DNA of 64,000 bases from JAEUMD01 sp050250815 (GTDB lineage: Bacteria > Pseudomonadota > Alphaproteobacteria > Rhizobiales > Hyphomicrobiaceae), in assembly GCA_050250815.1 (NCBI GenBank), contig JBFWNY010000013.1, forward strand, positions 32,076 through 96,075, written 5' to 3'. The position numbers and the translations under genes are program-made. Within the stretch, counting starts at the first letter, position 1. The number at the start of each line of letters is the position of its first letter. The notes below the pieces were generated by a model, which saw only the letters and a program-made list of their open reading frames with translations, was not told the DNA's origin and ran no database searches. Shown here piece by piece: positions 18,701-26,693 of this stretch.

Positions 18701-19233
18701 TCGCGATCAAGGACGAGTATGAAGTCGCGCGACTGTTCACAGATGGCCGCTTCGAGGCGGACGTACGCGAGCGATTTCAGAGTGTCGGCCGCATCACGTA
18801 TCACATGGCGCCACCGCTCCTCGCCCGCCTCGATCCGACAACGGGGCGTCCTTCGAAGCGGCGTTTCGGACCGTGGCTGCGTCCGGGCCTGCTGCTGCTG
18901 GCCAAAGCTCGGCGGCTGCGTGGCGGTCCCTTTGACGTCTTCGGCTGGACGGCGGAACGACGCGCCGAACGAGCCTTCGCGCGCGACTACGAGCGGATGC
19001 TCGACCTCATCGAACAACGGGGCTCGCCGCGCAATCTGGAAGCGCTCATCGCCCTCGCCCAAGTGCCGATCACGGTGCGCGGCTACGGTATCGTCAAGAC
19101 GCACGCACTGGAGGCGGCACGAACACGCGCTCAGATGCTCGAGCAATCGCTGATCGACGCATCCGGCGCGGCAAAAACTGCGGTTACACCGGACGGCGGC
19201 GCACCAAACGTCAGCGGCGAGGCCGCGGAATAG
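15784..19233 (+). CDS. Indolepyruvate ferredoxin oxidoreductase family protein (fused alpha-beta-gamma type)
   Basis: At least 1149 residues. The enzyme oxidatively decarboxylates arylpyruvates (or other 2-oxoacids) to acyl-CoA using thiamine diphosphate and Fe-S clusters, passing electrons to ferredoxin. Visible parts: an N-terminal pyrimidine-binding region (GYRGSPIATIENAF, YGKGPGVDRSGDALRHAN); a TPP-binding domain (FCAGCPHNTS, AGIGCHYM, GDGTYVHSGSLAIRAA); an Fe-S region with Cys-rich motifs CEGCGDCGLASNC and CNKDFSCLDGLCPSF; then a gamma-type domain beginning GIGGTGIVTVTAVL; and a C-terminal tail of unknown function. The first canonical start is ATG 15784, but the family's N-terminus appears to continue upstream in frame (from about 15727) with no ATG, GTG or TTG. 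A separate finding covers this. Confidence 0.93.
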   Translation: MQAIVRLVLTQKARDAAAGLATAGYVTGYRGSPIATIENAFRLAGKRVAEADILFQPQINEDLAATAIWGSQQAELRGEGRFDGVFGVWYGKGPGVDRSGDALRHANHAGTSRHGGVLALMGDDHTCESSTSAHQSEFAFVDAMIPILSPSSIQDVLDLGVIGFALSRYAGVWVGLKCVKDTIESATVVDAALDRITIRLPDESEFAMPTDGLNIRLGDTPLAKEARLHNHKRAAVLAFARANRLDRIVMTGGAQPRVGVIASGKAYADVRSALTLLGIDPPRADALGLRVMKVAMPWPLEPQGLRRFAEGLDLILVVEEKRSLIETQVKEQLYDHPDRPRVLGKRDEDGAWLLPAAGALDPHMIALAIGRRLAARNADDEELAARLASLDQSEARLRRLTASGPGPQRKAYFCAGCPHNTSTRVPDGARAYAGIGCHYMVQWMDRSTEGFTQMGGEGANWIGEAPFSKRRHVYQNIGDGTYVHSGSLAIRAAVASGVTMTYKLLYNDAVAMTGGQHLEGNITLPQMARQIVGEGARRVAVVAEDPNRFGPTDLPAGVTLHPRTDLDAVQRELADSDGVSVLIYDQTCAAEKRRRRKRAVLPEPAERVFINHLVCEGCGDCGLASNCVAIEPRSTEAGLKREINQSQCNKDFSCLDGLCPSFVTIEGARVRRRELPAIDDALHHLPEPSRPSLVEPMSLVTAGIGGTGIVTVTAVLGQAAYLAGLGFGAIDMTGIAQKGGPVVCHMRFARRAEDIGAIRIGTEDADVLIGADLVVTAQHSVLGMVAPGRTALVLSTHAATSGSFTRSGTVEDAGVHEEAIRQRAGKAPWFALDAQAAALTLLGDTIYANMLLTGSAYQAGHIPVASSAIEDAIALNGVDVETNRRAFRLGRLAVAAPDAFAKLMEGATDRPSNSLATADPIERLARDLESYQDRALADRFRARVGRIASLGIELGDKDGLLADSVARAYHKVLAIKDEYEVARLFTDGRFEADVRERFQSVGRITYHMAPPLLARLDPTTGRPSKRRFGPWLRPGLLLLAKARRLRGGPFDVFGWTAERRAERAFARDYERMLDLIEQRGSPRNLEALIALAQVPITVRGYGIVKTHALEAARTRAQMLEQSLIDASGAAKTAVTPDGGAPNVSGEAAE

Positions 19234-19251
19234 CTTGCCTGCCGATTGAAG

Positions 19252-20034
19252 TCAGCGGCCCGCCATCAACTGCCCGGCGAGCCACGCTTCAGCCTGCTTC
19301 AGGCATCGCTGGATGTGCAGTACGCGCAGCGTCTCATCGGCGGCGGGAAGCGGCGAGATTGGCCGCAGGCGCAACGCATACTTCGTCCCATCTTCCGTCG
19401 TGACCGTATAGAGCCCGACCTCGGTCGACATTTCGGCGGGCCAGTCGGCACTGGCCGAGCCGACCGCGAACGAGGCCACCGCGCGCGACTGCGACTGCCG
19501 GTCAACGATTGTCACGTCTGTTGGACGACCTGGCGTGGCGCGCGCAAGCTTGAGCCGCGCACCGCGCTCGATGCAGACGTCGCCATCCGCATCGATGGGC
19601 ACCCTGCTCCACGAGAACGCGGGCGGACGCGGTGGCGCGGCGCGTTCGGCGGCATCGCGCGCCGGGGCCGCAGAGCGTACCGCGCCGATGACCGACTCGT
19701 CCGGTCTCTTCTGCCGCAGCACCATGCGCTTCACATCCGTCCATAGTCCCTCGTCGCGCTTTTCACCCCGCGTCAGTTCACCAACCGCGGAATTGAACGG
19801 CCCCTTGATCTCGCGCGTCCGGCCGGATGGCAGAATGATGCGCACGCGCGCGCCCGCAGGGATGTCGAGGTTCGCACCATCGTCCAGCAACGCGCCCACT
19901 GCGATGCGGGGAACATTCGAGCCGATGACGATGATTTCGGCCTGTGCGAGCCCGGCGGAGGCGATCAGCCCTGCAAGGACAAGGGCGGACTGGCCGAAGC
20001 GCGCCAGCAGTCGGCGATGCATTTCAATTGCCAT
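19252..20034 (-). CDS. Secreted FecR-like domain protein
   Basis: 260 residues. A signal peptide ends near GLAQAEI. The mature start has a FecR-like pattern: I-V-I-G-S-N..G-A-L-L-D-D-G-A-N-L-D-I-P-A-G-A-R-V-R-I-I-L-P-S-G-R-T. FecR-type domains are periplasmic signal-sensing or structural modules. The C-terminal half has two Cys (VCIERG, IQRCLK) and no recognised domain. ATG 20034 is chosen because GAGGAG lies 6 nt upstream; ATG 20070, which overlaps the stop of the CHASE2 gene, is a possible alternative. It is the second gene of a CHASE2-FecR operon. Confidence 0.7.
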   Translation of the reverse strand: MAIEMHRRLLARFGQSALVLAGLIASAGLAQAEIIVIGSNVPRIAVGALLDDGANLDIPAGARVRIILPSGRTREIKGPFNSAVGELTRGEKRDEGLWTDVKRMVLRQKRPDESVIGAVRSAAPARDAAERAAPPRPPAFSWSRVPIDADGDVCIERGARLKLARATPGRPTDVTIVDRQSQSRAVASFAVGSASADWPAEMSTEVGLYTVTTEDGTKYALRLRPISPLPAADETLRVLHIQRCLKQAEAWLAGQLMAGR

Positions 20035-20066
20035 TGACGTCTCCTCGCGGCGGATACGAAATTCCG

Positions 20067-21278
20067 TCATGCCGGTATCCAGCGGCGCAGATAGCGCGCG
20101 GCGACGGCGCCGGCGATCATCGCCGCGGTCAGACCGGCGACCGGGACAATGGCGCGCGATTGCCACAGCACAAAGGCGCTCGTCGCCATCTGCAGAACGA
20201 CCGCGGCGGCCAGCGCCAGCGTGAGCCACAGCCCCCTCCGCCCCAGCATCCAGCCGAGCATCACGCCCGCGAACGTCGAGACGAAGCCCAGCACCGAAAG
20301 CCAAATGGGGCCGACATCGTGCAGCGTCCGCCCATCGATGAGCCCGGCGAGGATCTGCGCGTGGACGTTGACGCCCAGCATCGGCTCACCGGTGATGAGC
20401 GACAATGGAGTCGGGTGACGGTCCTGGGCGTCGAGGTCGGCGCCGATGAGCACCAGCTTTCCCTGCAACTGACGCTCCAGGATGCGCGCTGCGGGACCAT
20501 CGGGGTTCGTCTCGGCATCGAGCACGCCGTCAGCGTCGAATGTCGGAAAGGTTTCGCCACCGCCATGCGGAGGAGCGAGCCACGGGATTCTCTTTGTCGC
20601 CGGCCAGCGCGTCACGCCCCCCGCTCGCGCCAGTGCCTCGGCGAACGACAGCGGGTAGTCCGGCCCATCGGCGGCGGCCCGGTTGCGCACCACGTGGGTC
20701 TGCGCCGCCTCGCGAACGTCGTAGCGCAGATTGAGAAAGCCGACCGGCCGCCCGATACCGCGGGCGAAATCGGCCTGCCATGCGCGCCGCCTGTCGTTGA
20801 GTGGTGTCCGTCCGTCCGCTGCTCCCAGAACCACCTCCGCACGGCGGCTTCTGAGCACGGAGGCTAGTTCCTTGTCTTTGCCCGGCTCCGTCGCCTGGTC
20901 GAACAGAATGTCGAGGCCGATAGCACGGGCGCCCATGGCGTCGACCGCGCGCACAAGGCGCGCCAACAGGCCGCGATCTATGGGCGACAGGTAAGGCAGG
21001 CTCGCCAGCGTCTCCTCGCGGATCAGAACGAGGGCGACATCCGGATGCGGTTCGTCGCGGCGGTCGGCCAGGAAGGCGACCTGCACGTCGTTGGAATACT
21101 CCAACAGCTTCACGATCTGCTGCGGCATCCAGGCGGGCGCCAGGACTTTGAGATGCCAATCCGCACTCAGACGGGGGAAAGCGGCGGCCGCGGCGATGCC
21201 CAGGAGCAACGCCAGTGCCAATCCGCGATGGACACCTCTGAACGAGGTTCTCGTATCGGAAATCACCGCGCTGTGCAC
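20067..21278 (-). CDS. CHASE2 domain membrane sensor without output domain
   Basis: 403 residues. After one N-terminal membrane helix (about 19-35) comes a long periplasmic CHASE2-type sensor domain, with typical segments HPDVALVLIREETLASLPYLSPIDRGLLARLV, A-R-A-I-G-L-D-I-L-F-D and G-K-L-V-L-I-G-A-D-L. Three membrane helices (about 315-400) end the protein, with only a short Arg-rich tail. CHASE2 domains normally sit in front of a kinase, adenylate cyclase or phosphatase domain; none is present. GTG start at 21278. The stop overlaps an upstream ATG of the FecR-like gene frame. Divergent from the OmpA/GTPase operon. Ligand unknown. Confidence 0.85.
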   Translation of the reverse strand: MHSAVISDTRTSFRGVHRGLALALLLGIAAAAAFPRLSADWHLKVLAPAWMPQQIVKLLEYSNDVQVAFLADRRDEPHPDVALVLIREETLASLPYLSPIDRGLLARLVRAVDAMGARAIGLDILFDQATEPGKDKELASVLRSRRAEVVLGAADGRTPLNDRRRAWQADFARGIGRPVGFLNLRYDVREAAQTHVVRNRAAADGPDYPLSFAEALARAGGVTRWPATKRIPWLAPPHGGGETFPTFDADGVLDAETNPDGPAARILERQLQGKLVLIGADLDAQDRHPTPLSLITGEPMLGVNVHAQILAGLIDGRTLHDVGPIWLSVLGFVSTFAGVMLGWMLGRRGLWLTLALAAAVVLQMATSAFVLWQSRAIVPVAGLTAAMIAGAVAARYLRRWIPA

Positions 21279-21622
21279 GCCACCCCCGCTCCCCCGCGGC
21301 GCCGCCTTTGCCGGGACGCCAACCTAAGACCTTTCGGCTCAAGGCGAAACAGGCGGTACAACCCGCCGGCCACCTGCGCGAACAAGACGTGTCGGCCGTG
21401 TACCTAACGAGGACACGGCGGCCCGGCCCCGCCACGGCCCTCCGCACTTCAGCGCTTGGAGACTAAGCCTCGGCGGGCCAACAATATTTTATTCCCAGAC
21501 GGCATGGTGTATGGTGCTCGAACAGTGGTGGCCGACGCCGCTTCCGGCGCCGCCGGCCCCCGCTGGCCGCGACAATTTCCGTTTCATGCGCGCTTGCCGG
21601 CGCGCGCACCCGAGGTCCGGTC
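21279..21622 (+). other. Divergent promoter region between the CHASE2 and OmpA/GTPase operons
   Basis: 344 nt without a plausible gene. The most AT-rich patch is around 21479-21495 (ending TATTTTATT), upstream of the coiled-coil gene, and is the best candidate for a promoter there. No operator or terminator is recognised. Confidence 0.45.
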
Positions 21623-21931
21623 ATGAACTCGACAACGCTCGATGCGCTTCGTACGCAGCAGCCGCAGCGCGAGCCCGCCGACGAGCGCATGCAGCAGATT
21701 CGAGACCTGTTGGTCGGCGATCTGCAACGCCATACCGAGCAGCGTCTCGCCGCCCTTGAGCAACGTCTCGACGAGTTCGAGACCACCGTGTCGAGCCGTC
21801 TGGCCGCCCTGCACGCACGTCTCGAAGCCTTGTCGGGTGAGATGGGCGCCGACCGCCGTGCCACGTTCGACGAACTGGCCCACAGCGTGCTGGAACTTAG
21901 CGAGAAGATCCGCACCATTTCACGAGGCTGA
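21623..21931 (+). CDS. Small coiled-coil protein, first gene of the OmpA/GTPase operon
   Basis: 102 residues, nearly all heptad-like and charged (RMQQIRDLLVGDLQRHTEQR and LEQRLDEFETTVSSRLAALH), with no Cys, no membrane segment and no signal peptide. It should form a long cytoplasmic alpha-helix or coiled coil. The pattern of QIRDLLVGD followed by L-E-x-R-L-x-E-F-E resembles the N-terminal helices of the next protein, so it may be a paralogous piece or binding partner. ATG 21623 has a GAGG site about 8 nt upstream. Function unknown. Confidence 0.65.
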   Translation: MNSTTLDALRTQQPQREPADERMQQIRDLLVGDLQRHTEQRLAALEQRLDEFETTVSSRLAALHARLEALSGEMGADRRATFDELAHSVLELSEKIRTISRG

Positions 21932-22016
21932 GCGGACCGGGCCCGGGCGCTCGCACGCTATCGTGCCCGACACGAGCCGTATCGTCCTGTCGCGTACGCG
22001 TACCCCTGGATTCGTC

Positions 22017-24206
22017 ATGTCGCAAAGCGTTGAGAAACTGAAAGAGCTGCTGTTCGACAGCGAGGCGGAAACGCTGAGCCGGCTGGCTCGGCGGATCGAA
22101 GCACTCTCACTCGACAATCGAGACTTGCGCGACGAATTGCTCCAGCTGCTCAGTGAGCTGGAAGCGCGCGATGCCACGGAGCGGGCTGCGCTCGCCCAAC
22201 GCATCGAAGCCATCCACGCGCGCGCCGGCTCCGATGAGCACATGGCGCGCTCGGTCGCCGCCGTCATCGACCGCGCGATCACCGAAGCAGAGCAGTCTCG
22301 CCACCAGGAACTCGCCAGCGCCGTAGCTCCCGTCATCGTCCGTACCGTCAAAACCGAAATTTCCAACAGCCGCGACGAGCTGGTCGAAGCCCTCTACCCC
22401 ATGACCGGCAAGATGGTGAAGGCGTACGTCGCCAGCGCCATGCGCGACCTCGTCGACCAGATCAATCGCAGGGTCGAGCAGAACGCGCTGATGCTGCGGC
22501 TGAAAAGCTGGACGACCGGGCAGTCCGTCGCTGATCTCGCCCTTGCCGACAGCCAGCGGCTTTCGGTCGGCGAACTGCTACTCATCCGCCGGGCGACCGG
22601 CGAACTCATCGGCAAATGGCCCGACCGGACGACAGGCAACTACGACCACGTCTTCGGCGGCGTCCTGTCGGCGATCAACACGTTCGCGGCCGAAGCGCTT
22701 GAAGGCGGCGAGAGCACGCTGCGCAAGATCGACCTGGGCGACAGCCACGTCTTCCTGCGCGCCTCGCCAACGTTCCTGCTCGCCGCGCGCTGTCAGGGCA
22801 CACCGACGGCCTCCATAGAGACGATCATCGACGAGGAGTTCGAGCGTACCGTGGAGCGCCTCATCGGTGCGGCGTCCACGGGAGAAACCGAGATCCGCAG
22901 CGGCCTCGACCAGTCGGCCCAGTCGCTGGGTGACCGCATCGCGCGCCAGCATGCGGCCCTCGCGGCGCCGGCCTTCGGGGTCAGCCCGTTCAAGCTCCTG
23001 GCGTGGCTCATCGGACTGCCTCTTCTCGTCGGCATCTCCTGGTGGCTCTACGTCGAAACGGTGACGCGGCGCGTCGAGACGATTGCCGCCGACGTCATTC
23101 GCAACAGTCCCGAGATCCAAGGCTATCCCAGTACGCTCGATGTCGGTCGCCTCGGCCGATCGCTGCGCTTGACCGGGCTGGCGCCCGACGCGGCCGCCGC
23201 CGACGCCGTGACGCGCCGCCTCGAGACCGCGCTGCCGGGCACGCGGATCGATAGCCGCCTTGCCGCCGTGCCCAATGGCGGCGCCTCGGCGCTGCCCGAG
23301 ATCGCAGCGCTGCGTAGCGAACTCGCCATCGTGAAGGCAGACGTGCCGCGCCAACTGGCGTTGCGTGACCTCGCCCGCGCGCGCCTGAACCTGTCGAGCG
23401 CCGAGGCCGAGCTCGCAGCGTTGGGCCAGCAGCTTGCCGCCTCGACGCCGGCCAAAGCGCACCAGGGCCTGGAGGCACTGCGCGGGCAGTTCGTGACGAC
23501 GCGTGAGCGGCTCGTCGCACACGAGGCGGCACTGGCGCGATCCGCGCCGGCAGCAAAGGATGGTGAAGCGATCCGCGCCGATCTTGATCGCCGCACCAGC
23601 GAATTGGGCGCACGAACGCACGAACTGGTCCGCGAACTGGGCGGTGTTGCCGCCAGCCGGGCCCCTGGGCCCGCCAAAGCCGCGAGCGATGGCTATGCCG
23701 GCGCCGCAGAACGGCTGGCCCAGGAGCTGCAAAACACGACGATGTCACTCGTCGCGCTCGTACAGACGGTCGCCACCCGCGCCGCGTTCCCGCGCATCCC
23801 CGAACCGCCACCCGCGGTCTCGATCCCCGAGGCGACGCCGCTCGACAAGCTCCGCGCCTTCATGCGGACGAATGCCGTCTTCTTTGCCAACCGCACGGAC
23901 TATCGCGACGACGTCCTCGCCGAGGCGACGCTCGACCGTCTGGCAGAGCTGGCGCGCAGCGCCGACGTGCTTGTGCGCATCGTCGGCTACACGGACGAAC
24001 GCGGCAGCAACAATCGCAATCTGCGGCTTTCGCTTGATCGCGCCGAGCGCATCAAGGCCGGTCTCATCGCCCGCGGCATGGCACCCGATCGCCTTGTTGC
24101 GGTGGGTCGGCAGGATGCCCGGGACCTGTCGCCGCAGACGGGGCCGACAAGCCCCAACCGGCGCGTCGAGTTCGAGATCGGTTTCGCAGGGGAGGCCGCT
24201 CGGTGA
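22017..24206 (+). CDS. OmpA-family peptidoglycan-binding membrane protein with cytoplasmic coiled-coil/longin-like region
   Basis: 729 residues. Cytoplasmic N-terminus with long helical segments (about 1-160). Then a compact region at about 182-286 (GELLLIRRATGELIGKWPD..., DHVFGGVLSAINTFA..., LRKIDLGDSHVFLR...) whose strand-helix-strand pattern resembles longin/roadblock folds. A single membrane helix at about 325-347 (LLAWLIGLPLLVGISWWLYV). A periplasmic BON-like stretch and coiled-coil. A C-terminal OmpA domain (about 621-724) with the peptidoglycan-binding signature G-Y-T-D-E-R-G..L-S-L-D-R-A-E-R. The ATG at 22017 opens the conserved part; upstream frame is noise. Its stop overlaps the GTG start of the small GTPase. 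Proposed to connect the cell wall to the GTPase; that role is inferred. Confidence 0.85.
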   Translation: MSQSVEKLKELLFDSEAETLSRLARRIEALSLDNRDLRDELLQLLSELEARDATERAALAQRIEAIHARAGSDEHMARSVAAVIDRAITEAEQSRHQELASAVAPVIVRTVKTEISNSRDELVEALYPMTGKMVKAYVASAMRDLVDQINRRVEQNALMLRLKSWTTGQSVADLALADSQRLSVGELLLIRRATGELIGKWPDRTTGNYDHVFGGVLSAINTFAAEALEGGESTLRKIDLGDSHVFLRASPTFLLAARCQGTPTASIETIIDEEFERTVERLIGAASTGETEIRSGLDQSAQSLGDRIARQHAALAAPAFGVSPFKLLAWLIGLPLLVGISWWLYVETVTRRVETIAADVIRNSPEIQGYPSTLDVGRLGRSLRLTGLAPDAAAADAVTRRLETALPGTRIDSRLAAVPNGGASALPEIAALRSELAIVKADVPRQLALRDLARARLNLSSAEAELAALGQQLAASTPAKAHQGLEALRGQFVTTRERLVAHEAALARSAPAAKDGEAIRADLDRRTSELGARTHELVRELGGVAASRAPGPAKAASDGYAGAAERLAQELQNTTMSLVALVQTVATRAAFPRIPEPPPAVSIPEATPLDKLRAFMRTNAVFFANRTDYRDDVLAEATLDRLAELARSADVLVRIVGYTDERGSNNRNLRLSLDRAERIKAGLIARGMAPDRLVAVGRQDARDLSPQTGPTSPNRRVEFEIGFAGEAAR

Positions 24207-24709
24207 GCGCCTACAAGCTGATGCTGCTGGGCGAGATAGGCGTCGGCAAATCCTCGCTCGTCCGCCGCCTCGTCCACGACAGGTTCGATACCGACTACAC
24301 GCGGACACTGGGCGTCGACATCTACCGCTATGACCTGCCCGAAGTCACCGGCCGGCCCGCGTCGAGCTTCATCGTCTGGGACACCGACGGCAATTTCGGC
24401 GAAGCCATTTTCCGCCACACCTACATGAAGCAGGCATCCGCCGCCGTCATCGTCGCCGATGTGACGCGCCGTGCGACCTTCGATGCGGCAACGGCACTGG
24501 CGCGCGGGTTCCGCGAGGCATTTCCCGGCCGCTATCACGCTCTGGTCGTCAACAAGATCGACTTGGCCACGTCCGTCGAGGAGCCCCCTCTGCCGACAGA
24601 CTTCGCGCGCGGCGCCGATGGTCTGTTCATGACGAGTGCCAAGTCAGGCGAGAACGTGCGCGAAGCGTTCCACGAGGCCGCCGCCACCATCGAGCGGCGC
24701 GGATTGTAA
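24203..24709 (+). CDS. Ras-like small GTPase
   Basis: 168 residues, the usual size of a single G domain. P-loop GEIGVGKSS (residues 10-18), switch I threonine in RTLGVD, DxxG motif D60-T-D-G63, base-specificity motif N117-K-I-D120 and T144-S-A-K147. All nucleotide-binding motifs are intact, but the residue after DxxG, glutamine in eukaryotic Ras/Rab, is Asn64. Bacterial Ras-like GTPases (MglA, Arf-like and the uncharacterised Rup groups) usually act as nucleotide switches in polarity or envelope processes. GTG start, overlapping the OmpA-protein stop by 4 nt; the histidine kinase starts 1 nt after its stop. No cognate GAP or GEF gene is obvious apart from the longin-like region next door. Confidence 0.92.
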   Translation: MSAYKLMLLGEIGVGKSSLVRRLVHDRFDTDYTRTLGVDIYRYDLPEVTGRPASSFIVWDTDGNFGEAIFRHTYMKQASAAVIVADVTRRATFDAATALARGFREAFPGRYHALVVNKIDLATSVEEPPLPTDFARGADGLFMTSAKSGENVREAFHEAAATIERRGL

Positions 24710-24710
24710 G

Positions 24711-25874
24711 ATGAGCGGCGCGGACGGCACGCGCAAAAGCGATGGCACCTTGCACGCAAGCCCGCTCATGGAGGCTGCGCGCCTGCTTGCGGATCGCAAT
24801 CTATACGCTCTGGTTTGGTTCGGCGCCGATCTCATCGTCACCGCGCGATACGGTGGGCTTGCCTCGTTCATCGAAGTCGACGAGCCCGTCACAACGTCGT
24901 GTCTGCCGCTGATCGGTCTGGAGACCGAAATCGCAGAACTCGGCGGACGGGACGGCGGCGCCATCGATTTGCCTGCGGTTCAGATCATGACCGGCGCCGG
25001 CGATTTGCCGCGACTGAACATCACCATTTTCTGGTACACGGCTGATCATCACTTCCTGATGCTGCTGACGCGCTCCGTGCCGCGCTCAGACCTGGAGTCC
25101 GAGCTCAGCCGTCACATGCGCGCGCGCCTGATGGCTGAGGCCGAACTGGCCGCAAGCTCGCGCGCGCTCGCTCGTGTCAACTCGGAACTAGAGCGTGCCA
25201 ACCGCGACCTCGAGGATTTCGCCGCCGTCATTTCGCACGATCTCAAGGCACCGCTGCGCGCACTTCGCTATGCCGCCGAGGATGCCAGCGCGCTGATCGG
25301 CGCCGGCAGCCTCGATGTCGCCCGCCAGCGCTTGGACGAGATCGAGGCCCGGGCGCGCCGGATGTCGGAGATGATGACGGCGCTGCTCGACTACGCGAGT
25401 GTCGGACAGAAGGCCGAACTCGCCGAGATGGTCGACACACGCAGCCTCGCCAATGAGATCGTCACCGCAATCCCGGCTCCTCGTGGGTTCACGGTGAAGA
25501 TCGAGGGGCGTTGGCCGCGGATCCAGACGGTTCGCGCGGCACTCGACCTCGTGCTGCGCAATCTGCTCGAAAATGCCTTCAAGCATCATGATCAGTCATC
25601 GGGCATCGTCACGCTCAGCGCCCACATGCGCCAGGGAGCGCTGGAGATCGAGGTCACAGACGACGGGCCGGGAATAGATCCGGCTCTTCACCGTGCCGTG
25701 CTGCTTCCATTTCGGACAATCTCGGATTCAGGCGGCACCGGGCTCGGCCTCGCCTTCGTCAACCGGACAATCGAAAGTGTCGGAGGCCGCCTCACCATTG
25801 TCTCAGACCCTAAAATGCGGCGCGGCACGGCATTTCGGCTGGCGTGGCCAACCCGGCAAGGCAGCCCGTCTTGA
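24711..25874 (+). CDS. PAS-like histidine kinase of the GTPase operon
   Basis: 387 residues, soluble. An N-terminal PAS-like sensor region (about 20-130: LYALVWFGADLIVTARYGG) is followed by a helical linker. The dimerisation/phosphoacceptor helix has His176 in AVISHDLKAPLRALR, a bacteriophytochrome-like H-box. The ATPase domain has N-box NLLENAFKH, G1 box DDGPGID and G2 box GTGLGL. It starts at ATG 24711, immediately after the GTPase stop, so it is translationally coupled. Its likely partner is the receiver protein 205 nt downstream. The signal sensed by the PAS region is unknown. Confidence 0.9.
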   Translation: MSGADGTRKSDGTLHASPLMEAARLLADRNLYALVWFGADLIVTARYGGLASFIEVDEPVTTSCLPLIGLETEIAELGGRDGGAIDLPAVQIMTGAGDLPRLNITIFWYTADHHFLMLLTRSVPRSDLESELSRHMRARLMAEAELAASSRALARVNSELERANRDLEDFAAVISHDLKAPLRALRYAAEDASALIGAGSLDVARQRLDEIEARARRMSEMMTALLDYASVGQKAELAEMVDTRSLANEIVTAIPAPRGFTVKIEGRWPRIQTVRAALDLVLRNLLENAFKHHDQSSGIVTLSAHMRQGALEIEVTDDGPGIDPALHRAVLLPFRTISDSGGTGLGLAFVNRTIESVGGRLTIVSDPKMRRGTAFRLAWPTRQGSPS

Positions 25875-26079
25875 TGCCCCCTCGCGCATGCTGATCGACG
25901 GTGCGCGAACGATATGTCCCCCAGCGGCGACAAGACATTTTCCCCATCGCCGCGAACCCAGCAATATTACATCGTTTACTTATACATGTGATTGCTTGCC
26001 TGCCGAAAGGCCGCTATGTGCTGAATAAAGCGTGCGCAAACTAGCGGTCCGGGCAGCCGCGTCCAAAGGGTACTGGAAC

Positions 26080-26553
26080 ATGGGGGCTTCCTCGGCCAAA
26101 ACCGGCGGCGACTATTTGGCGCGCCGCAGCGGCGTGACCAAACTGCGCGCGGACCTGCCTGAGTTGCACGACATCCTGATTGTCGACGACGAGACGTTTG
26201 ACGCGGACCGGCTGAAAGCCACCCTGCATCTGATGTTCGGCTACGAGATCCAAGTCCGCCGCGCGGCGACGCTGGGGCGTGCCATCGACGAGGTCATTGC
26301 CCGTCAGCCCGATGTGATCTTCCTCGACGACGTGCTGAAGCCGTCCGACAATGCCACGCAGACACTGCCGTTCCTGAAGCGGGCCGGCTACGAGCGTCCG
26401 GTCATTGTGGTGAGCGGGCAGGTGACGCGCCAGCGCAAGACGGTACTCAAGAATGCCGGCGCCGACGACGTCATCCACAAGGACGATCTTGACAGCGTGC
26501 GGATCGCTGAGGCCCTGCAGCGCGTCTTCAAGATTGCGCGACCGAAGGACTGA
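26080..26553 (+). CDS. Single-domain response regulator
   Basis: 157 residues: a receiver domain (DILIVDDETFDADRLKATL, phospho-acceptor Asp83 in VIFLDD, Lys in VIHKDD) and no output domain. It therefore probably acts by protein interaction, like CheY-type or Spo0F-like receivers. ATG 26080 is chosen because AAAGGG lies 9 nt upstream; a GTG at 26032 gives a longer form. The 205-nt gap after the kinase gene contains an AT-rich stretch (25965-26010) that may be a separate promoter. Confidence 0.88.
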   Translation: MGASSAKTGGDYLARRSGVTKLRADLPELHDILIVDDETFDADRLKATLHLMFGYEIQVRRAATLGRAIDEVIARQPDVIFLDDVLKPSDNATQTLPFLKRAGYERPVIVVSGQVTRQRKTVLKNAGADDVIHKDDLDSVRIAEALQRVFKIARPKD

Positions 26554-26693
26554 CAAGTCCCACCGCTGGCGATAGGCTGTCCGCACTGCCACCGTTGCCA
26601 CGGCTGCATCCGCATCCGGGCTCTCCCGACAATATTCCGCATCCCGGCGCGACACCTTCGCGTTGCGCTTCATCGATCCACGAGGAAGACGTC

